A stretch of 25,127 nucleotides of DNA, taken from NCBI GenBank assembly GCA_030640155.1, contig DAOWJX010000196.1:1-25127 (forward strand), read 5' to 3'. The stretch is from Candidatus Aegiribacteria sp. (GTDB lineage: Bacteria; Fermentibacterota; Fermentibacteria; Fermentibacterales; JCC-6). The position numbers and the translations under genes were made by a program. Shown piece by piece: positions 15,645-23,764 of the stretch. How positions within the stretch are numbered: the stretch's first letter is position 1; every line of letters begins with the position of its first letter. The notes below the pieces were generated by a model that worked only from the letters and a program-made list of their open reading frames with translations, made no database searches and was not told the DNA's origin.

Positions 15645-15673
15645 AGTATACTTAAAAGGAACGGATTACTCAA
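15645..15673 (-). promoter_or_regulatory. Sigma70-like promoter of the glycosyltransferase operon
   Basis: On the minus strand, TTGAGT (15673-15668) and TATACT (15650-15645) are separated by exactly 17 bases. The -10 ends 57 bases before the GTG at 15588, leaving a short leader. The remaining 75 bases up to the aspartate kinase start hold an imperfect hairpin (TTTTCC with GGAAAA, about 15683-15709) but no clear plus-strand promoter. Confidence 0.7.
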
Positions 15674-15748
15674 GAATGAATGTTTTCCGGAATTGTACCG
15701 GCAGGAAAATGATGGAATTGATAAAGGTAGCTACAGAGGGCGACAGAA

Positions 15749-16939
15749 GTGAATAGACTATGTGTGATGAAGTTCGGGGGAACCTGTCTTGCTTCGGTAG
15801 AGGACAGAAAGATATCCCTGTCTCATTGCGTTGAGCAATTGATTAAGCACGACAAACTCATTGTAGTTGTGTCCGCGATGGGAAGAAAGGGTGATCCCTA
15901 TTCTACCGATACTCTTCTTGAAATGGTCTCTTCCCCATCAAAACAGGAGAAAGCCTGTCTTATGGCTACCGGTGAAATAATCTCCGCTACCGTTCTGGCT
16001 GATATGCTCAGGTCCGAAGGAGTTTCGGCGAAGTCAATAACCGGCTGGAACGCAGGCATCCGCACGAATAAAGAAAATTGTAATTCAAACCTGGAGTCGA
16101 TTGACAAGAGAGTTCTCCAGACGGCTCTTGAGGAGCATGATTGTATTATCGTTGCAGGTTTTCAGGGAAGGGGAAGTAATGGAGAGGTTTCCACTCTTGG
16201 CAGGGGAGGAAGCGACATAACCGCAATTGCGCTGGCCGCAGCTCTTGATGCTGACGAAGTTCTGCTGTACAAGAAAATCGATTCAGTGTTCACTGCAGAT
16301 CCGGATAAAGTTCCCGGAGTCATAAGTGTGGAAAGAATCAGTTCTGAAGATTTGAGTCAACTTGCCTGGCAGGGAGCGGAGGTTGTACATCCCAGAGCTT
16401 CGGAAATTGCCGGAAAAGCGGGAGTGAAGATTGATATCCTATCTCATTCCACAGGTGAGCGAGTCACAGAGATAGAACCATTTGTTATTCGAAGCGGAAA
16501 GTACATTACTGGTGTCGCGTCCGGTCCCGATGTGACGCAGTACAGAATCAGAAAAAACGATGAAACAACTCTGCATGGATTTTACTCGAAAGTGTTCGGA
16601 CTCGTAGCGGCAGCTTCCGTTTCAATGGATATGTTCAGTGTGTTCAGCTCCATAGCAATGTTTACGGTTCCCTTGGAGGAGAGTGAAACGGTATCTGAAG
16701 TTCTGAGTGGGAACATGATCGAATTCGAAACGGTTTCACCCTGTTCGAAAGTATCGATAGTCGGAGCGGGGATGCATGGAATTAAAGGAGTTATGGCAAG
16801 GTTCTCCTCAGCGCTGGATCAGGCAGACATCGATATGCTTCAGACCGTTGACTCTCATGCAACCATCTCTGCACTTGTTCTGCTGGATCAGAGAGACTGT
16901 GCGCTCAGGGCTCTTCACAGAGAGTTTCTGGAAGAATGA
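15749..16939 (+). CDS. Aspartate kinase (ACT-domain type), somewhat divergent
   Basis: Phosphorylates aspartate in the first step toward lysine/diaminopimelate, threonine and methionine. It has 396 residues, the length of single-function enzymes such as DapG/LysC. The N-terminal amino-acid-kinase domain has KFGGTCLAS (8-16, usually KFGGTSVA), ATGEIISA (73-80), TLGRGGSDITA (149-159) and GAEVVHPRA (209-217). The C-terminal 130 residues fit the paired ACT domains that usually give feedback control. Odd points: the usual T-D before VDGV is replaced by KKIDSVFTADP (175-185), and Ser of GGTS is Cys. The start is GTG with GAGGG 8 bases upstream. It leads an operon with uppP (ATGA overlap). It could also be an aspartokinase paralogue with a changed role. 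Confidence 0.87.
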   Translation: MNRLCVMKFGGTCLASVEDRKISLSHCVEQLIKHDKLIVVVSAMGRKGDPYSTDTLLEMVSSPSKQEKACLMATGEIISATVLADMLRSEGVSAKSITGWNAGIRTNKENCNSNLESIDKRVLQTALEEHDCIIVAGFQGRGSNGEVSTLGRGGSDITAIALAAALDADEVLLYKKIDSVFTADPDKVPGVISVERISSEDLSQLAWQGAEVVHPRASEIAGKAGVKIDILSHSTGERVTEIEPFVIRSGKYITGVASGPDVTQYRIRKNDETTLHGFYSKVFGLVAAASVSMDMFSVFSSIAMFTVPLEESETVSEVLSGNMIEFETVSPCSKVSIVGAGMHGIKGVMARFSSALDQADIDMLQTVDSHATISALVLLDQRDCALRALHREFLEE

Positions 16940-17721
16940 CTCTTCTGACAGTAATAGTACTCGCTATTATTCAGGGAATCACGGAATTCCTGCCCGTTTC
17001 GAGTTCAGGGCATCTCGCTCTTGCAGGGACAATCATGAATGTCCCTGCCGGTGATATTACTTTTGAAGTAGTTGTGCATGTTGGAACACTTATGGCGGTT
17101 CTTGCCGTTTACTGGAAAGATCTTGTCGGTCTTGTTTCAGGGGTTTTCAGGAAACAGAAGGAGTCCCTTGTTCTCGCAGGCCTGCTTGTTCTGGGGTCGA
17201 TACCCGCGGCAGCGGTCGGATTTCTGCTGGCAGATTCAGTCGAGCAGCTTTTTGACAGGCCGGTTGTGGTTTCCATTATGCTCATTGTCACGGGTTGTAT
17301 CCTATTCTCAACACGATTAGCATTCGCGAAGCAAGGCAGAAGAGAAAACCCTTCGATTACCGGCGGTCTTATGATCGGGCTGGCGCAGGCGATTGCCCTT
17401 CTCCCCGGGATTTCACGTTCTGGTATTACTATTTCAACAGGACTGTTCGCCGGGATCAGAAAGGAAAAGGCAGCACGGTTTTCCTTCCTTCTTTCCATAC
17501 CGGCGATTGCAGGTGCTGCTGTACTGAAGCTGGGTGATATAGGGGAAAGTGGTATAGAACTGCCCCTGATAATCGTTGGTCTGGCGGTTTCAGCTGTTAC
17601 CGGATATCTTGCACTGAGGCTTTTGCTTTCATTTCTATCCAAAGGGAAGTTCTCAATCTTTGCTTGGTATTGCTGGGCGCTTGGACTGTCCGGTCTGGTC
17701 ATCTCGATAACAGGAGGCTGA
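16936..17721 (+). CDS. uppP: Undecaprenyl-diphosphatase
   Basis: Removes one phosphate from undecaprenyl diphosphate on the periplasmic side of the inner membrane. This regenerates the lipid carrier used for peptidoglycan, O-antigen and capsule assembly, and it gives bacitracin tolerance. It has 261 residues with about eight hydrophobic segments, normal for the BacA/UppP family. Both family motifs are intact: QGITEFLPVSSSGHL (13-27), with Glu 17 and His 26, and PGISRSG (156-162), with the essential Arg 160. The ATG overlaps the aspartate kinase stop (ATGA), and the next gene starts one base after its stop. The link to two TPR-barrel genes downstream and four glycosyltransferases nearby suggests a role in a surface-glycan pathway as well as general carrier recycling. 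Confidence 0.95.
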   Translation: MTLLTVIVLAIIQGITEFLPVSSSGHLALAGTIMNVPAGDITFEVVVHVGTLMAVLAVYWKDLVGLVSGVFRKQKESLVLAGLLVLGSIPAAAVGFLLADSVEQLFDRPVVVSIMLIVTGCILFSTRLAFAKQGRRENPSITGGLMIGLAQAIALLPGISRSGITISTGLFAGIRKEKAARFSFLLSIPAIAGAAVLKLGDIGESGIELPLIIVGLAVSAVTGYLALRLLLSFLSKGKFSIFAWYCWALGLSGLVISITGG

Positions 17722-17722
17722 G

Positions 17723-20530
17723 TTGCAGATACTTCTTCTTTCCATTCTGATTGCCGGGAACATAGCAGGATGGCAGGAAAAATTCTCATCCGGTGAATGG
17801 GAAAGCTCCCGTGACCAGGCTCTCCTTTCTGTAGAGGCGGATTCCTCCGATTCGGATGCGTGGGCAGCACTCTCTTTTTCAGAAGCTGTTATCGGAAACA
17901 TTCCGGAAGCCATGGAATTTGCTGAGAATGCGATTGAACTGGATTCGCTTTCAGGGATGGCGTGGGCGGCGCTGGGCAGATCAATGATCCTGGATGACGT
18001 TGAACTGGCTTTGCGCAGCTTTGAGAGAGCGCTGAAGCTCGATTCAACTTTTATCCCTGGTATTGTTGGAAAAGCTCATTGTCTGGTTCTTCATGAAGAG
18101 TATGAAGAAGCCTCAGCAGAACTGAACAGAGCTTTGTGCATTGATTCAGCCTGGATATCTATTTGGCTTGAGACCGCGACTATTCTTGAATATCAGCTGG
18201 AATATGAGAAGGCCTTCGATTGTTTGACTGCCGCGCTGGAAATGTGGCCGGACAATCGTCTGCTCCTGCTTGAGGTGGGCTGGCTGATGGAAATGGAAGG
18301 CAAGTATGAGTCTGCGGAAGTCACATATAGACGAATATCAGAACTTTATCCTGATGATACAGATGCTCTTCTGAATCTAGGGCTTCTTCTTGAGGAACAG
18401 GAGTACTACGGTCTGGCTGTGAAGGCGTACAGGGCTCTTCTTGTACGGGATCCCGGGGATTACTGGTGTCTGGGTGAGATTGGTCTATGTCTGGAAATGG
18501 TTGGAAATCTCAACTCTGCCATTCAGAGCTACCTGGATGGGATCGAATTGAATCCGGACTATGTATTCGCTATGTACAGGCTTGGTTCGGTATTCGAGAG
18601 GACTGGAAATTCTGATGAAGCCATTCATTGGTACAATACCTGTGTTAAATCAGACCCACTTCACATTGACGCCTGGATTGAACTTGGGCTCCTTTACGAG
18701 AACCTGGGAAGATACAGTGCTGCTGAATCGGCTTACCGTTCTGTTCTTGAAAAAGATTCTTCGAATACCTGGACATGGGGAGAACTCGGAATAGTACTTG
18801 AGAACCTTGGAAGACCTGAGGAAGCCGGCGAAGCGTACGAAAACGGAATAGAGACAGATCCTGAATACCTCTGGGGGTGGGAACAGAGAGGACTTCTCTT
18901 CGAGGAGAGCGGAGATCTCGAATCTGCGGCAGAGTGGTATCAACTCGCGATAGATACCACGGAACCCGGAGCATGGCTTCTTGGTGAGCTTGGGTATGTT
19001 CTGGAACAGCTTGAAGATCCGGATAGCGCCATCGTGTGCTATAGAAATGCCATTCTAATCGATTCAACTTATCTGTTCGGGTTTCAACGCCTTGCTCCGC
19101 TTGAAGCGGAGTCAGGTAACCCTGAAGAAGCAATGAAATTGTGGGACAGATTTGTAGAAGCCGGAGGCGATGAAAGTACCGCCATGTGCGAAAGAGTTCT
19201 TCTCCTCGAGGGTCAGGGGAGTTTTGATGAAGCTGACAGCATGATGAATGTTCTGTCCGATCGATATCCTTCCGCATGGATTGATCTCGCCTGGTCATAT
19301 TCGATTGTCGTTCCCGAAAAAGCTCTGCGGCTGGCTCGAAGAGCTTCCGAAATAGGTTTTGATGATGACTCCGTGCTGTGGTCTTCTCTGGCCGGGCTTT
19401 ACAGCAGTCTTGATGAACATGATGCCGCTGAATCCTGTTTCGTGACCGCAACGGAACTGGCTCCGGATAATCCGGATATCTGGTTGGACTGGGGTTACTA
19501 CCTGTTTGATTCAGATCAGGAAGAAGCCGCTGCTGAGAAATACGAGAAGGTTATTGAGCTTGACAGCCTTTCTTTCAGCGGCTGGAGCGGTCTTGGAGAG
19601 GCGTATCTTTTTGCTGATCATTATGATGAAGCCATTGCGGCACTTGAAAAATCCCTTGAACTTGATCCGTCATCTCCATGGATATTCTCATACCTGGGGC
19701 TGGCGTTCGAGCGGAAAGGATATTCTGATAAGGCGCTGGATTACTATTTCCAGGCATTGAGTTTATCGCCTGGATATGATTATGCCGAAACAAGAGTAAG
19801 ATCCATTACCGATACCGGTTTTGATCCGGAATGGAACAGAAGGGAATCCGGACGTTTCAATGTTACGGTTTCTGCTGATGTGCGGATTGATAATGGCAAT
19901 GTGCGTGAAAGAAACTACTCCGTCAGCAGCCTGATATCATACGAGTATGATTCCAGGGGGAGTTCTGTTTCTCTTGATGCGGAGTACAGTTTCATTGAGA
20001 CGTCAAAGGAATATGCGAATGATTATTCCTGGGCGATGATGTCTTTCTCGATTGAACGTATTCTGTCAGATTGCTTCTCGGTCAAAGCAAACAGCAGCTG
20101 GGACAGACAGCCTGGAACTGTCAGACCATGGCAGATCAGCTCATATCTGTCTTTTGACTATTCAAGGTGGGTGAATGACTGGCTATGGATATCTCCAGGA
20201 CTTGGAATCGGTCAGGTGAACACTCACTGGGCATCAGGTCTGGAAGATGAGAGAACTGACAGGACAACCCTTTACGGTTCACTGGCATTCTGGATCAGCG
20301 GTCAGGATTACAACTGGCCGACTCTCTGGTTGTGGGGAGATTTCTACCAGCCACCGGATAATACTGAGAATACACTGATGAACGGCCTGGCGGAAGTGAC
20401 TTTCGATATGTGGAATCCCCTTTCACTCACGTTAGGATACAGCGTCGGTTATACGAGAACACCTGCTTACAGATACTGGGACAAGTACAATACCGAGTTC
20501 TACACTCGACTTAATCTGAGGATTTTCTGA
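17723..20530 (+). CDS. Exported TPR protein with C-terminal beta-barrel (export-porin-like, long paralogue)
   Basis: Protein of 935 residues in three parts. Residues 1-16 are a signal peptide. Residues 40-690 hold about nineteen tetratricopeptide-like repeats of some 34 residues (for example GRYSAAESAYRSVLEKDSS and DHYDEAIAALEKSLELDPSS). Residues 705-935 are strand-rich, with aromatic residues alternating, and end in the Phe (NLRIF) typical of outer-membrane barrels recognised by BamA. This order, signal, TPR scaffold, barrel, is that of BcsC and PelB, which carry exopolysaccharide through the outer membrane, though this barrel is shorter. The start is TTG with AGGAGG 5 bases upstream, one base after the uppP stop. 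It ends in TGATG, sharing one base with the next gene. I see no named family; the export role is inference. Confidence 0.8.
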   Translation: MQILLLSILIAGNIAGWQEKFSSGEWESSRDQALLSVEADSSDSDAWAALSFSEAVIGNIPEAMEFAENAIELDSLSGMAWAALGRSMILDDVELALRSFERALKLDSTFIPGIVGKAHCLVLHEEYEEASAELNRALCIDSAWISIWLETATILEYQLEYEKAFDCLTAALEMWPDNRLLLLEVGWLMEMEGKYESAEVTYRRISELYPDDTDALLNLGLLLEEQEYYGLAVKAYRALLVRDPGDYWCLGEIGLCLEMVGNLNSAIQSYLDGIELNPDYVFAMYRLGSVFERTGNSDEAIHWYNTCVKSDPLHIDAWIELGLLYENLGRYSAAESAYRSVLEKDSSNTWTWGELGIVLENLGRPEEAGEAYENGIETDPEYLWGWEQRGLLFEESGDLESAAEWYQLAIDTTEPGAWLLGELGYVLEQLEDPDSAIVCYRNAILIDSTYLFGFQRLAPLEAESGNPEEAMKLWDRFVEAGGDESTAMCERVLLLEGQGSFDEADSMMNVLSDRYPSAWIDLAWSYSIVVPEKALRLARRASEIGFDDDSVLWSSLAGLYSSLDEHDAAESCFVTATELAPDNPDIWLDWGYYLFDSDQEEAAAEKYEKVIELDSLSFSGWSGLGEAYLFADHYDEAIAALEKSLELDPSSPWIFSYLGLAFERKGYSDKALDYYFQALSLSPGYDYAETRVRSITDTGFDPEWNRRESGRFNVTVSADVRIDNGNVRERNYSVSSLISYEYDSRGSSVSLDAEYSFIETSKEYANDYSWAMMSFSIERILSDCFSVKANSSWDRQPGTVRPWQISSYLSFDYSRWVNDWLWISPGLGIGQVNTHWASGLEDERTDRTTLYGSLAFWISGQDYNWPTLWLWGDFYQPPDNTENTLMNGLAEVTFDMWNPLSLTLGYSVGYTRTPAYRYWDKYNTEFYTRLNLRIF

Positions 20531-22347
20531 TGTACGGACTAATAGTATTTTGTGTAACAGCACTGATGTCACCGGACCTCAGTCTGTGGTATTCGCAATG
20601 TTCTCAGGGCAACTGGCATAACGCTGCAGAAGAGGCAGCCTCACTTGTCAGTGCTGATTCCAGTAATACGGAAGCCATGGCAGCCTTTCTGATATCAGGA
20701 GCATTCAGCGGAATTTCGGAGTTTGATCTTCTTGAAATCGAAGCAGCCGTTCCCGCTGATTCACTATCCCCCCTTTTCTGGGCAGCTACCGGATTGGTTC
20801 TGATGGAAAACCGATCATCCTCTATAGAACAGATGGAGGATGCGTTTCAAAAATCAATACAGCTGGACTCAACCGGTGTATTTGGCTGGTATCTTCTCGG
20901 TCATTTGCATGAGAAGCAAAGTGATACCCTCACAGCACTGCATTGCTATACCAGAGCGGCTGAGTTCGATTCAGATTTCCTTCCCGCGCGGTTGCAGCTG
21001 GGACGTATGCTGCGGGATGTAGGAAGACAGAACGAAGCTCTTGCTGAATTCCGGAAAACAATGGATACAGAAACTTCGTCCGGAGTGCTGGCGTTTGTGG
21101 AGTACCTTCTTCTCGCGGAAGAGACCGGATCAGAAATCAGATCGGACAGTCTGGAGAGAATGCTTCTTCAGGCAAATCCCGGAGCATATGTGAATCTTGC
21201 TTACGATCAATTTTATATAAGGCCTGATGTAGCGCTGGCTGCTGCGGTAAGTGCGGAGAGAACACTTACAGATGATAATCTTCTGATAGATATCTCAGAA
21301 ACTTATTTATATCTTGGAGAGTATTCTGCTGCTGTTTCAGCTTCCGGCAAAGCTCTGGCTGCTTCAATTGACAGTATGGAAATCCTGGGAATACTTGGAG
21401 AGGCGCTGTTTGAGCAGGATAATATGAACGAGTCGAAGAAGGTATTTCTTGCTCTGCTGAATCTGGATCCCTTTTCAATTGATGCCTTGAACTTCCTTGG
21501 AAGCATCGCGGAGCAGGAAGCTAGAACTCCTGAAGCGGTTGATTACTTTCTGCGGACCCTGGAGCTTGATCCTTTCAATATCGATGCGAGAAATCATCTC
21601 AAAATAATTGCTGGAGATTCGTACGATCCGGATATAATAGCGGAAACACTTAAGGGATTCAGTGCTTCTGCTTCGGTTGATCTCTCAATTGAAAAAGGCA
21701 CTCAGTCTTTCCTTGAATGCGGTGGCAGCACATCACTCTCCTACCGTTTTGACAGAAGAGGTTCCTCAATTAACGTCGGGTTTGGAGGAAGAACGATCAG
21801 CTGGGAAGAAATCCAGGGTCTAAGGATCGATACGCTGAACACAGAGACAGGATGGGCTTCTATCGAGTTTGATTACTGGTTGAATGATAACTACTATCTT
21901 GTAATGAGTTCATTCTGGGACAGGCAGAGGTATACGGTTCGTCCCTGGCAGGTGAGTTCTTACATCGCTGGTGGATGGCAGCATTGGATCTCATCCTGGT
22001 TCAGGTTCTCGCCGGAGATAGGGCTTGGGTCCGTTAATGCAAAGTGGTTATCCCATGATGATTCTGGATATTCAAACACTTTATCGGTTTACGTCTCAAC
22101 AGGTTTATGGTATCGGAAACCTCACACATTCATTAGAGAGGCTGGGATCTCCGGAGACCTGTTCTTTCCGCCTGATAATCCGGAAAATTTCATTTCCCAC
22201 GGAGCTCTTTCAATAGCTTTAAGAACATGGAACCCGCTTTACATCACTATCGGTTACCAAGTTGATTACACAAAAAATCCAGAAGTACCTTCATGGGAAA
22301 AATTCAATACCAGTTTTAACGCCGCGCTGAACTTCGACCTTTTCTAG
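20530..22347 (+). CDS. Exported TPR protein with C-terminal beta-barrel (short paralogue)
   Basis: Protein of 605 residues and clear paralogue of the preceding gene. A hydrophobic N-terminus (2-14) is a probable signal peptide. About ten TPR-like repeats cover 20-370. Residues 375-605 are a barrel that matches the long paralogue in several blocks: FWDRQRYTVRPWQVSSYI here against SWDRQPGTVRPWQISSYL there, and PPDNPENF against PPDNTENT, both followed by a W-N-P-L-x-x-x-x-G-Y stretch. It also ends in Phe (NFDLF). Its ATG shares one base with the preceding stop, and GAGG is 8 bases upstream. The stop codon TAG is the first three bases of the repeat at 22345. The pair probably arose by tandem duplication with loss or gain of TPR units. 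Function is inferred only. Confidence 0.8.
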   Translation: MYGLIVFCVTALMSPDLSLWYSQCSQGNWHNAAEEAASLVSADSSNTEAMAAFLISGAFSGISEFDLLEIEAAVPADSLSPLFWAATGLVLMENRSSSIEQMEDAFQKSIQLDSTGVFGWYLLGHLHEKQSDTLTALHCYTRAAEFDSDFLPARLQLGRMLRDVGRQNEALAEFRKTMDTETSSGVLAFVEYLLLAEETGSEIRSDSLERMLLQANPGAYVNLAYDQFYIRPDVALAAAVSAERTLTDDNLLIDISETYLYLGEYSAAVSASGKALAASIDSMEILGILGEALFEQDNMNESKKVFLALLNLDPFSIDALNFLGSIAEQEARTPEAVDYFLRTLELDPFNIDARNHLKIIAGDSYDPDIIAETLKGFSASASVDLSIEKGTQSFLECGGSTSLSYRFDRRGSSINVGFGGRTISWEEIQGLRIDTLNTETGWASIEFDYWLNDNYYLVMSSFWDRQRYTVRPWQVSSYIAGGWQHWISSWFRFSPEIGLGSVNAKWLSHDDSGYSNTLSVYVSTGLWYRKPHTFIREAGISGDLFFPPDNPENFISHGALSIALRTWNPLYITIGYQVDYTKNPEVPSWEKFNTSFNAALNFDLF

Positions 22348-22412
22348 GGTCAGGTCTTGCATTCAAGCGTTTATAGTCCATAGGGTCAGGTCTTGCATTC
22401 AAGCGTTTATAG
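22345..22412 (+). repeat. Two identical 32-bp direct repeats
   Basis: The 32 bases at 22345-22376 recur without change at 22381-22412, 36 bases apart, with TCCA between them. Each copy contains TAGGGTCAGGTCTTGCATTC. The first three bases of copy one are the stop codon of the short TPR-barrel gene. With the inverted copy at 22436-22468 they make up a repeat cluster between convergent genes. Confidence 0.95.
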
Positions 22413-22468
22413 ACTTCATATAATAAAAGATAGCAATAAATGCTTAAATGCAAGACCTGACCCTATGG
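22378..22468. repeat. 33-bp-stem inverted repeat (MITE/REP-like), possible two-way terminator
   Basis: The left arm 22378-22410 and right arm 22436-22468 are reverse complements at 31 of 33 positions, with a 25-base AT-rich loop. The outer ends are CCATAGGG and CCCTATGG. The motif GGGTCAGGTCTTGCATT is shared with both direct copies. Long inverted arms with an empty centre and no coding capacity fit a non-autonomous mobile element, perhaps mobilised by an IS200-like or REP-associated transposase elsewhere in the genome. As RNA the stem would be very stable from either strand and could end both convergent transcripts. No target duplication was recognised. Confidence 0.85.
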
Positions 22469-23764
22469 TCTTAGTAGATTTGTTACTGGAGTGCTCAGGA
22501 TTTTCCGGAAGAAAACGTATGCGATACCGGTTGAAGCTGCGAGCATTACACCAAGGCCTGCCGCAAGCCACCCTACAGGGAAAACCGCAAGAGTATCAAC
22601 CGCAGCTCTGAGTGTGGGACTGAGAGACAGAAGCGTACTGCTGGCACCCCAGGCAAGTAGACATCCGAGCGTTGCACCAAGAATTGTCGTTACCATTGAC
22701 ATGAAGAAGATCTGGAATGAAAAGATCATCGCAAGTCGATCGTAAGGTGTACCAAGAGCAATCAGAACGCCAAGGGCGAAGCGTCTGTTTCTCAGGTCGT
22801 TTACCAGCGTATGAATCGCGCTTGAAAGCGCTGAGAGGAGAATTGCTGCAGCAAGAGCTGATAGAGCAGCTGTAACGGCTCCGACAAGAATCTCCGCCTT
22901 CTGTGCAATACCCCTTCTTGTTTCCGCGCGGAGGCCGGTCTCCTCCACCTCGCGAACAATTGATGGAACATCTTCAGCGCTTACCGCGGTAATGACAAGA
23001 GCACTGTACCTTCTTGTGTCCTCGGGCAGGAAAAGGAAATTGATCTGATCCACAAATTCAAAGGGTACTCCAATCGCGAACAGATTCATGTTTCGGGAAG
23101 TAGCCTCTATCCTTGCCCTCACGGTGACAGGAGTATGATCGAGTTGCGCAATAGAGCTTCTGCCAAGTGTTACCGTGCATTCCATGCCGATAACTCCATC
23201 AGGGGTCAGTCCAAGGAGATTGTTTGATTCAGCGAAACCGGCATTGTACAGAAGCAGCAGGTTCTCGCTCAGAACAACAGGCAGCAGTTTTCTCGATGAA
23301 TCCTCAAGAGAGTAGGACCAGTCAATTGACTCAAGAAGAGAATCACCCAGGAACTCAGATGTAACGCCTTCAAGGGTTATGTCCGTGTAGTAAGGCTGTC
23401 CTCCGAGGTGACCGCGCAGATAGGCCGGCATATGCGCGAAAATCTGCGGATCTACTCTGGCAACTAATGGCAATTCCTCCAGAGATACTTTGATATCCTC
23501 AGTGATCTCCATACCACCTGTTTCGGTCTGGAAGAACCCCGCCTGCATGCCAGGTGGAGTAACACGAACCTGTTCAGCCGGAAGATCGCTCGATAGAAAC
23601 CTGTCCAGAACGTTCTGTACGCCCAGGCCGATTGATATGAAGAATATTAACAGGAGAGATGCAGTGAAGAGCATACCCTGGCTGAAGATATAATCTCTCC
23701 AGTGACCGCGGTTCCACAGATGAAGGGCGAGGTGAATTTCAGATGGTTTCATGCAGAATACCAT
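22463..23764 (-). CDS. ABC transporter permease, FtsX-type (second system)
   Basis: Inner-membrane protein of 433 residues with an N-terminal membrane segment (about 30-52), a periplasmic domain (about 55-285) and three C-terminal membrane segments (about 290-318, 345-375, 395-425). The FtsX-domain hallmark appears as RRFALGVLIALGTPYDRLA (328-346). The sequence is distant from the two permeases of the first system, and only one permease is encoded here, so a homodimer is likely. Two starts are possible, ATG at 23764 or ATG at 23752; neither has a good ribosome binding site. Both overlap the end of the ATPase gene, by 26 or 14 bp, which points to coupled translation. Its stop codon TAG lies within the outer end of the inverted repeat at 22436-22468. 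The substrate is unknown. Confidence 0.88.
   Translation of the reverse strand: MVFCMKPSEIHLALHLWNRGHWRDYIFSQGMLFTASLLLIFFISIGLGVQNVLDRFLSSDLPAEQVRVTPPGMQAGFFQTETGGMEITEDIKVSLEELPLVARVDPQIFAHMPAYLRGHLGGQPYYTDITLEGVTSEFLGDSLLESIDWSYSLEDSSRKLLPVVLSENLLLLYNAGFAESNNLLGLTPDGVIGMECTVTLGRSSIAQLDHTPVTVRARIEATSRNMNLFAIGVPFEFVDQINFLFLPEDTRRYSALVITAVSAEDVPSIVREVEETGLRAETRRGIAQKAEILVGAVTAALSALAAAILLSALSSAIHTLVNDLRNRRFALGVLIALGTPYDRLAMIFSFQIFFMSMVTTILGATLGCLLAWGASSTLLSLSPTLRAAVDTLAVFPVGWLAAGLGVMLAASTGIAYVFFRKILSTPVTNLLRP

Noticed and set aside
15683..15709. Hairpin TTTTCC/GGAAAA with inner CCGG in front of aspartate kinase as a lysine riboswitch or attenuator
   Set aside because: The leader is far too short for a lysine riboswitch, the stem is imperfect, and no leader peptide or alternative structure is seen.
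17109..17870. 253-codon open frame on the minus strand
   Set aside because: It lies antisense to uppP and the start of the TPR-barrel gene, which both have full family or domain support, good ribosome binding sites and coupled junctions. The antisense protein is low in complexity and shows no recognisable domain.
18645..19451. 268-codon open frame on the minus strand inside the TPR gene
   Set aside because: It is a mirror of the TPR repeats, with His/Arg/Gln-rich content and no domain. The plus-strand frame is continuous over 935 codons with TPR pattern.
22345..22468. CRISPR-like array
   Set aside because: Only two direct copies with a 4-base gap and one inverted copy; no unique spacers and no cas genes. 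It fits a MITE/REP-type repeat.
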